Of a stretch of DNA of 64,000 nt, positions 57,382 to 64,000 are shown in pieces; the stretch's first letter is position 1, and each line of letters opens with the position of its first letter. The position numbers were made by a program, and so were the translations under genes. The notes below the pieces were generated by a model, which saw nothing but the letters and a program-made list of their open reading frames with translations, ran no database searches and was not told the DNA's origin. The DNA is taken from positions 32,822-96,821 of the forward strand of contig NZ_LHQM01000013.1 in the NCBI RefSeq assembly GCF_001302265.1, written 5' to 3'. The DNA comes from Streptococcus phocae (lineage in GTDB: Bacteria; Bacillota; Bacilli; Lactobacillales; Streptococcaceae).

Positions 57382-58992
57382 TTGAAATTTACAGAATTTA
57401 ACTTATCAGAAAACATCCAATCAGCTGTTGTGACAGCAGGCTTTGAGAAAGCATCTCCTATTCAGGAAATGACGATTCCATTGGCCCTAGAGGGCAAGGA
57501 TGTTATTGGTCAGGCACAAACAGGAACTGGTAAAACAGCTGCATTTGGCCTACCAACATTGAATAAGATTCGTACGGATGAAAACATCATCCAAGCATTG
57601 GTTATTGCACCAACCCGTGAACTAGCTGTTCAGAGCCAGGAAGAACTCTTCCGTTTTGGACGCGATAAAGGCGTTAAGGTTCGCTCAGTATATGGTGGAT
57701 CAAGCATTGACAAACAAATTAAAGCCCTAAAATCAGGCGCTCATGTTGTTGTCGGTACTCCTGGACGTTTATTAGACCTTATCAAGCGTAAAGCTTTAAA
57801 ACTAGAGCATGTTGAAACCCTCATTCTTGATGAGGCAGACGAAATGCTAAATATGGGATTCTTAGAGGACATCGAAGCTATTATTAGCCGTGTTCCTTCA
57901 AATCGACAAACCTTGTTGTTCTCAGCGACTATGCCAGCTCCAATTAAGCAAATTGGTGTTAAGTTTATGAGAGATCCCCAACATGTTCAAATCAAAAATA
58001 AAGAACTAACCAACGTTAACGTTGACCAGTTTTATGTCCTGGTTAAAGAACATGAAAAATTTGACACAATGACACGTTTGATGGACGTTGATCAACCAGA
58101 ACTATCAATTGTTTTTGGTCGTACCAAACGTCGTGTTGACGAAATCACTCGTGGTTTGAAATTGCGCGGCTTCCGTGCAGAAGGTATCCATGGAGACCTC
58201 GATCAAAACAAACGATTACGCGTTATTCGTGACTTTAAAGGCGATCAAATTGATATCTTAGTTGCAACTGACGTTGCTGCTCGTGGTCTTGACATCTCAG
58301 GAGTTACCCACGTTTATAACTACGACATCACTCAAGATCCAGAAAGTTATGTCCATCGTATCGGTCGTACTGGTCGTGCTGGTAAATCTGGTGAGTCAAT
58401 CACATTTGTATCTCCAAACGAGATGGGTTACTTGTCAATCATTGAAAACTTAACTAAGAAAAAAATGATGCCTCTTAAACCTGCAACAGCTGAAGAAGCT
58501 TTCCAGGCTAAGAAAAAAGTAGCTCTTAAGAAAATTGAACGTGATTTTGCTAATGAGAATACTCGTGCTAACTTTGATAAATTCAAAGGTGATGCGATTC
58601 AGTTGGCATCAGAATTTACACCAGAAGAATTAGCCTTGTATATTTTGAGTTTAACAGTTCAAGATCCAGACACTTTGCCTGAAGTTGAAATTGCCCGTGA
58701 AAAACCATTACCATTTAAATATGTTGGTGGCGGACATGGCAATAAAACCAACAAAGGTGGCGGTGGCGGCCGTGGTCGCGACAATCGTCGTAGCGGTGGC
58801 GGTGGCGGTGGATACCGTGGCAAACGCAAAGAAGGTCAAGGACCAAGCCGTGACAAACGTGATGGTCAAGAAGGCGGCGGTAGTCGTGACTTCAAACGTA
58901 AACCAAAACGTAGCGCCAACGATTCTTACAACAAAGATCAAAAATCTGGAAGTAAAGACTCTGGTTTTGTGATTCGTCACAAAGGTGAATAA
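57382..58992 (+). CDS. cshA: DEAD-box RNA helicase (CshA/DeaD type)
   Basis: Unwinds structured RNA in ribosome assembly, mRNA decay and cold adaptation. 536 residues: Q motif (GFEKASPIQEMTIP), AQTGTGKT, PTREL, VVGTPGRLLD, DEAD, SAT, ARGLD and HRIGRTGRAG are all present, then a C-terminal extension rich in Gly and Arg (about 455-500) for RNA binding. The start is TTG 57382, with AAGAGAAACAA before it and the family N-terminus KFTEFNLSENIQSAV right after. A terminator-like hairpin precedes it. Confidence 0.93.
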   Translation: MKFTEFNLSENIQSAVVTAGFEKASPIQEMTIPLALEGKDVIGQAQTGTGKTAAFGLPTLNKIRTDENIIQALVIAPTRELAVQSQEELFRFGRDKGVKVRSVYGGSSIDKQIKALKSGAHVVVGTPGRLLDLIKRKALKLEHVETLILDEADEMLNMGFLEDIEAIISRVPSNRQTLLFSATMPAPIKQIGVKFMRDPQHVQIKNKELTNVNVDQFYVLVKEHEKFDTMTRLMDVDQPELSIVFGRTKRRVDEITRGLKLRGFRAEGIHGDLDQNKRLRVIRDFKGDQIDILVATDVAARGLDISGVTHVYNYDITQDPESYVHRIGRTGRAGKSGESITFVSPNEMGYLSIIENLTKKKMMPLKPATAEEAFQAKKKVALKKIERDFANENTRANFDKFKGDAIQLASEFTPEELALYILSLTVQDPDTLPEVEIAREKPLPFKYVGGGHGNKTNKGGGGGRGRDNRRSGGGGGGYRGKRKEGQGPSRDKRDGQEGGGSRDFKRKPKRSANDSYNKDQKSGSKDSGFVIRHKGE

Positions 58993-59040
58993 TCAATAAA
59001 ATCATTGAACACAAACCAAACAGGTTATTGTCACTGAATA

Positions 59041-59067
59041 AAAAAGGAGCCAATCGGCTCCTTTTTT
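59041..59067 (+). terminator. Helicase gene terminator
   Basis: AAAAAGGAGCC / GGCTCCTTTTT with a four-base loop. Confidence 0.92.
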
Positions 59068-59424
59068 GATTATCCAATAATCATCTTTAAGAAATGATAT
59101 ATCACTAGTATTTTCATTTAGTTGAACATCAGCTTGTTCGATTTGAGCTTTAAGGTCAGTCGTTTGATGTTCAACTGTAGCCGATTTTTGAGAAGCAGAT
59201 TGTAGAAACTGAGTTCGTGGCAACTCTACTTTTGCCTACAGACAGTTATCCTAGGTCGTAATACTACCATTTCTTGCTTGTTGAATATTAAGGATTTCTA
59301 AACTTGCGACACCTAGTTAACTTGAGAAAGATACTGGTCAGATAATCCTGGTTGAGATTATTGCTGAAATTGTATTTTGTGTTGGAAGAGCACTTGGTTA
59401 ATTCTAAGATAGAAAGGTGCTGAA

Positions 59425-59553
59425 ATGAATAATTTTTATAATGTTATTAAGGTTGATAAACTTTTTAAAATTTAAAATGGAGGCGGTACTGTAAAAATTG
59501 TAGCACAGTGCATTGGTGGGGGGGTCACGCTGATATACTTTGGGGGTTCTTAG
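59425..59553 (+). pseudogene. Bacteriocin-like peptide gene with in-frame stop
   Basis: AGAAAGGTGCTGAA precedes an ATG. The frame reads MNNFYNVIKVDKLFKI, stop (TAA 59473-59475), then NGGGTVKIVAQCIGGGVTLI and YFGGS, ending at TAG 59551. The first part looks like a double-glycine leader and the second, after GG, like a short glycine-rich class II bacteriocin. The stop sits just before the Gly-Gly site, so a whole precursor cannot be made without suppression or frameshift. Recognition is by pattern only. Confidence 0.45.
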
Positions 59554-59649
59554 AAGGAACAATAGAGGCGATTTTTGATTAGTGTATGTAAAAATATTTT
59601 TTGTAACCTGTTAGTAGAAAAATGATGGGTTTAATCAAATAATCCCTCA

Positions 59650-59853
59650 AGCGTATCGTATCTCGTTAGTAATCAAATGCTATCAGAACCGATTGCTGCA
59701 GGAGATGGGGCTAATGATTTAGCGATGCTTGAGCAAGCTGGTTTAGGCATTGCTTTTTGTCTAAAAGAATTTATCCGTGAACACATAAAACACCAAATCA
59801 ATGTACCTGATTTACATCAAGTCATTCATTTGGTGGATGAGTTTAAGAAATAA
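59650..59853 (+). pseudogene. serB: Phosphoserine phosphatase (SerB-like) 3' fragment
   Basis: The frame reads AAGDGANDLAMLEQAGLGIA near its middle, the GDGxND metal motif of HAD phosphatases, then continues to LHQVIHLVDEFKK and TAA at 59851-59853. The catalytic DxDxT half is absent upstream. It is the tail of a lost serB gene. Confidence 0.8.
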
Positions 59854-59862
59854 TTAGATCTA

Positions 59863-60309
59863 CTATGACCCAAAAAACTTTTTCAATAAAGATCTTTTTT
59901 TAGATGATTTTTCGGTAGGTTTTTGAGTCTTAGAAAAATCTGGTATAGCAGTGTCTGGGATATCTACTGCGTGATTGGTGTGAAGTACGAGGGCAAAAGG
60001 AGATTGGTGATTGGATTCATCAACGATTGTTGCTGCTAAGTGATGTTCTTTGGCCAATTTCATGTACAGCATCTGCAGATTGGCGTCAAGCTCAGGAGAT
60101 AGCTTTAGTGCCAAAGGAGGATACTTGATACTGAGAGGGACAAGCTCTGAGGCAATGTAGTCTGCGACAGCTTGTTGTGTGATTTCTTCCAAGGTAGCGG
60201 TTAAAACAACTCGTTCTTTATAAGTGCCTAAAAAGTAGCGCTGTTCGTCTGGTTTGAGCCGATGCTCACCCAAACTACTTTTTAGGAGTTTTTGGTCTAG
60301 TAACTCCAT
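59863..60309 (-). CDS. yueI: YueI family protein (DUF1694)
   Basis: 148 residues; LKPDEQRYFLGTYKERVVLT near residue 18 is the family core, and the C-terminus is basic (KKRSLLKKFFGS). ATG 60309 has AGGAGG 5 bp upstream; an in-frame GTG at 60315 overlaps that site and is rejected. The fold is like ribosomal L7Ae; role unknown. It is divergent from eno. Confidence 0.82.
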   Translation of the reverse strand: MELLDQKLLKSSLGEHRLKPDEQRYFLGTYKERVVLTATLEEITQQAVADYIASELVPLSIKYPPLALKLSPELDANLQMLYMKLAKEHHLAATIVDESNHQSPFALVLHTNHAVDIPDTAIPDFSKTQKPTEKSSKKRSLLKKFFGS

Positions 60310-60473
60310 AAACACCTCCTTTAAATTACTCTATACCATTATATCTATTTTGCTCTTAAAAGGCTAGCTATTGCGCCTGATCGAGTGTTTTTGTAAATTT
60401 CTGATAAGCTATTGAAAACAAAGAAAATAGTCCCAGAAAAACGTTTTTGAATTTCAGTAAAAAACTTTTTAAG

Positions 60474-61851
<1,378 letters not shown>

Positions 61852-61888
61852 TCTGATTATTAATTAATGGTCAAGAAATATTGATTTT

Positions 61889-61923
61889 AAAGCATTCTAG
61901 GGTTCTTCCAAGAGTGCTTTTTT
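61889..61923 (+). terminator. eno terminator
   Basis: AAAGCATTCT / AGAGTGCTTT stem (one G-T pair) with a T-run. Confidence 0.8.
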
Positions 61924-62003
61924 GGTTTTTACCACCCTTTTAGTTACCTTTGTTAAAAAATGTATGGTAAGAGGGTACCCCTGAAATGGGACACCCTTAT
62001 TAT

Positions 62004-62572
62004 TTATAAATTACTGATTGCCGTTTCAAATATGGAGACGGCTTTTTTCACACCTTCTTGAGTGGCGTGAACGTATGTGCTCAAAGTCATGGAGATATTA
62101 GAATGACCTAGCCTATATTGTAAACCCTTTGGCTCTATATCGGCATATAACATGATTGTGGCATGAGTATGGCGAACTCCATGGAAACCAATGTCAGGTA
62201 CTCCAGCAGCTTTAAAATCTTTTGCGTAAGTTACAAGCATAAGAGTACTTGGTAAAAAATGCCGTAAACAATACCCCGTTATCTTTTCCAATTTGCCACA
62301 CTTGTTGTTTGCGGTGGTTCAGGCAATGTCTGATCAATAAGATGGTTCCTCTATCGATTTCAATGGTTCGAGTACTTACTTTTGATTTAGGTAAATTTGT
62401 TTTTTGATATCTGTTTAGTATTTTACTAATGCTGACTGTCCAATGTTCAAAATCAATATCCGTACAATTTAAAGCTAATACGGCAATCAGTGGCTGAAAA
62501 GGAAACACCAAGATAGATGCTAGCACGATGCACGATTGTACCATTTTTCTCTTTGTATTCTTTAATAGTCAT
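62004..62572 (-). pseudogene. Tyrosine-recombinase integrase, internally deleted and frameshifted
   Basis: Starts on the minus strand at ATG 62572 (TIKEYKEKNGTIVHRASIYL), the usual N-terminus of streptococcal phage/ICE integrases. It then jumps to the core (FSATDCRIS, with the first catalytic Arg), shifts frame to VLALNCTDIDFEHW, and shifts again before the C-terminal part with HGVRHTHATIMLYAD (His, Arg) and LGHSNISMTLSTYVHAT (His and Tyr nucleophile), ending NL* at 62004. About half the normal length remains. It marks an old island inserted after eno. Confidence 0.85.
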
Positions 62573-62914
62573 GCTAATACCTTTCTAATATCAGTAAGCA
62601 AGTATGGGATTTAGTTAGATATTTAGGTTTTATTATGGGTAATGGCAACATTTTGAGAAAACAGCTATTTAAGCCATTTAGAGAGGATAGTTCTTTAGGT
62701 CATTTTCATCGTGACTTACCCATAGTTAGCAATTGTATTGGGAAATACTATACAGAACGAAAATTTTATAGAATCAAAAAACAATCCATCCAATAGCTCA
62801 ATAAAGTAATACTTGATAGGGGTGGTCAAAAAAAGTAAAAGAATTGTAAAAAATTCAATAATCTTATAGCATTGATATTGTTTTTTTGCTAATATATAGA
62901 ATATAGGAGAACAT
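62573..62914. other. 340-bp stretch between the broken integrase and the unknown operon
   Basis: A 53-codon ORF (62635-62796, MGNGNILRKQLFKPFREDSS...) is open but has no proper ribosome binding site. TTGATA (62872-62877) and TATAGA (62895-62900) with 17-bp spacing lie before the next gene, but would put the transcript start at its ribosome binding site, so the true promoter may be further up. Confidence 0.5.
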
Positions 62915-63406
62915 ATGACTGGACAATTATTAAGTGGATTCATCGCAGCGTTAGTCGCAGCGTTAGTCTCAATTTATGTTAGAAAACAAACAAGCAATAG
63001 CGATTTAGATCAAAGCTCGGAATGGAGAAAAAGTCTTTTAGAAGTTGCTTCAAAACATGAAATTGGTTTAGATGAGGCACAAAGAGTCAGGGCATCATTA
63101 AGATTCAGAAAGCACGATGTGGAACCACTGTTATTTAGTTTTGACTGGATGACTAATCAAATGATTAATTACCTAGAAAAATTTGTTCTTTGTGATGGGC
63201 ATTCTGATCATTTAACAAGGCAAGAAATAGATATTGTAAGACTTTTTGCCACTTTCTTACTTAAGCATCATTTTGAATATCGTCAATTAATGGGCCCAGC
63301 CGAATACTTTAATTTTAGAAATAATCATAAAAAACCAAGTAAGTTGGTAAAAGAGGCTTTTCTCGAATATCTAAAATTACGGAATAAAGAGGAGAATAAA
63401 AAATGA
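62915..63406 (+). CDS. Unknown membrane-anchored protein, first of a two-gene operon
   Basis: 163 residues: an N-terminal membrane helix (TGQLLSGFIAALVAALVSIY) and a soluble, charged helical domain (about 35-160) with LRFRKHDVEPLLFSFDWMTN at its centre and a lysine-rich end. AGGAG at 62905-62909 precedes the ATG. It overlaps the next gene by 4 bp (ATGA). I do not recognise the family. It lies beside an integrase remnant, so it is probably island cargo. Confidence 0.7.
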   Translation: MTGQLLSGFIAALVAALVSIYVRKQTSNSDLDQSSEWRKSLLEVASKHEIGLDEAQRVRASLRFRKHDVEPLLFSFDWMTNQMINYLEKFVLCDGHSDHLTRQEIDIVRLFATFLLKHHFEYRQLMGPAEYFNFRNNHKKPSKLVKEAFLEYLKLRNKEENKK

Positions 63407-63762
63407 GTATACAAAAAGAGAAAACAATTCCTAAATGGGAAGAAATTGCTAAATGGGAAGCAATACGCATTGTTTGCTTACAATTTATCGCACTTTCTGC
63501 TATTGTTTTGATAATTTTAAAAAACACTCCAAATGTCTCTTTTTTAATAAACACTCAAAATGTCTTTTTTAATGTAAACTATCTATTAGTTTTTAGACTT
63601 ATACTTATAGCAACAGTTTTTTTATCATGTATGAGCACCTATATTATTATGAAAAAAAAGTTTATATCTGAAGAACAGGATGGGGAAAAATTTGAGTTAG
63701 AAAACGAGATATTAAAAGAATTGAAAAAATTCAATAAAAATGTTGAAAAACATAACTGTTAA
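63403..63762 (+). CDS. Unknown protein with two membrane helices, second of a two-gene operon
   Basis: 119 residues: a short polar N-terminus, helix 1 (IRIVCLQFIALSAIVLIILK), a short outside loop, helix 2 (LLVFRLILIATVFLSCMSTY) and a charged cytoplasmic tail likely to form a coil (about 88-119, FELENEILKELKKFNKN). Coupled to the preceding gene and followed by a hairpin terminator, so the two proteins probably act together at the membrane. Family not recognised. Confidence 0.7.
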   Translation: MSIQKEKTIPKWEEIAKWEAIRIVCLQFIALSAIVLIILKNTPNVSFLINTQNVFFNVNYLLVFRLILIATVFLSCMSTYIIMKKKFISEEQDGEKFELENEILKELKKFNKNVEKHNC

Positions 63763-63822
63763 GGTTACTTTTTTAGTTATTTTTATCACTTCATAGAAAA
63801 CACATTAAAAGTTAAATTAGAT

Positions 63823-63857
63823 AATTCCTCCTCACTAAAATTGTGTAAGGGGGATTG
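63823..63857 (+). terminator. Terminator of the unknown operon
   Basis: AATTCCTCCTCAC / GTGTAAGGGGGATT form an imperfect stem with G-T pairs and an AAAAT loop, followed by TGTTTGTTTG. Confidence 0.55.
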
Positions 63858-63941
63858 TTTGTTTGCCAAATAAAGAGGAGTGTCAAAAAGAGCTACTAAT
63901 AATAGAAAATCACTTTATTTTCATAGAAGAACCTTTTTTCA

Positions 63942-63970
63942 TTGACTTATGCCTTAGGGCGTGTTATACT
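63942..63970 (+). promoter_or_regulatory. Strong promoter at the right edge, target gene outside the window
   Basis: TTGACT (63942-63947), 17-bp spacer and TATACT (63965-63970), reading rightward out of the window. The gene it serves is not visible. Confidence 0.75.
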
Positions 63971-64000
63971 AAGATTGTAAATAAGTTTTCCGAGTAAAAG

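Larger units (their letters stand above)
59068..59862. other. Decayed 800-bp stretch between the helicase gene and yueI
   Basis: No intact gene of ordinary size. It contains a bacteriocin-like ORF with an in-frame stop (59425-59553), the 3' end of a serB-like gene (59650-59853) and, at about 59309-59395, a short + strand frame ending VEIIAEIVFCVGRALG before a stop that looks like another gene tail. The mix of fragments suggests deletions or failed insertions. Confidence 0.65.

Noticed and set aside
58685..58980. Two ORFs (one each strand) over the Gly/Arg-rich tail of the helicase
   Set aside because: Arise from GGT/CGT codon repeats read in other frames.
59002..59223. 73-residue minus-strand ORF after the helicase gene
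   Set aside because: It is read through the helicase terminator and lacks a convincing ribosome binding site; at best the remnant of a coiled-coil protein.
62635..62796. 53-codon ORF left of the unknown operon
   Set aside because: No proper ribosome binding site and no similarity that I recognise; kept only as a note in the gap entry.
63942..64000. sagA promoter at the right edge
   Set aside because: Considered because eno precedes sagA in S. pyogenes, but the sag operon is at the left end of this window and no coding sequence follows within view.

Overview
The window reads as chromosome of a beta-haemolytic, pyogenic-group Streptococcus. It has low GC, short intergenic gaps and AGGAGG-type ribosome binding sites. 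It carries the streptolysin S exporter genes sagGHI, the streptococcal order of the murD-murG-divIB-ftsA-ftsZ-ylmEFGH-divIVA-ileS cluster, a PerR-type metal efflux ATPase and an LPXTG adhesin of the FbaB/SfbI kind. Several proteins (for example FolD) differ from what I remember of S. pyogenes, and the sag operon and eno have neighbours unlike those in S. pyogenes. S. dysgalactiae (especially subsp. equisimilis) or a close relative is therefore my best guess, but this rests on memory, not on a search.

Layout. 1-3.4 kb: end of the streptolysin S operon (sagF tail, sagGHI). 3.4-10.2 kb: prepilin peptidase, the peroxide-resistance ferritin dpr, glucokinase with small partners, a membrane protein flanked by two perfect palindromes, and typA. 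10.3-23 kb: cell wall and division supercluster ending in a T-box leader and ileS. 23-28.3 kb: DUF1827, Nudix and clpE (CtsR operator), then an amino-acid ABC transporter. 28.4-38.5 kb: folD, then xseAB-ispA-tlyA-argR-recN, an LPXTG protein, degV, a lipase/esterase-like protein, ypmS and hup. 38.5-39.1 kb: a prophage scar (integrase tail) and a small secreted protein. 39.5-45.8 kb: pmtA-like P-type ATPase with Per boxes, pyrD, gpmA, the niacin regulator/transporter pair and a formate/nitrite channel. 45.8-53.7 kb: pbp2b-recR-ddl-murF, a membrane protein and prfC. 53.7-57.1 kb: AraC-type regulator divergent from a repeat-containing surface adhesin. 57.4-61.9 kb: DEAD-box helicase, a decayed stretch (bacteriocin-like remnant, serB fragment), yueI and enolase. 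62-64 kb: a broken integrase and a two-gene operon of unknown membrane proteins, ending in a strong promoter at the window edge.

How it fits together. Most of the window is core: peptidoglycan precursor synthesis (murD, murG, murF, ddl, pbp2b) sits with septum assembly (ftsA, ftsZ, sepF, divIB, divIVA). Stress control shows as PerR-like sites (dpr, pmtA), a CtsR site (clpE) and a T-box (ileS). Accessory DNA is confined to short islands: 6.6-8.0, 38.5-39.5, 53.7-57.1, 59.1-59.85 and 62-64 kb. The strongest candidates for a second look are the adhesin with two intramolecular-isopeptide domains, one very like the CnaB2 domain behind SpyCatcher, set between two clusters of 75-bp repeats; an IleS whose C-terminal zinc site has lost two of four cysteines; a start-stop mini-ORF ahead of the release factor gene prfC; and the unknown membrane-protein pair beside the broken integrase. 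I saw no rRNA, tRNA, CRISPR array or intact insertion sequence.
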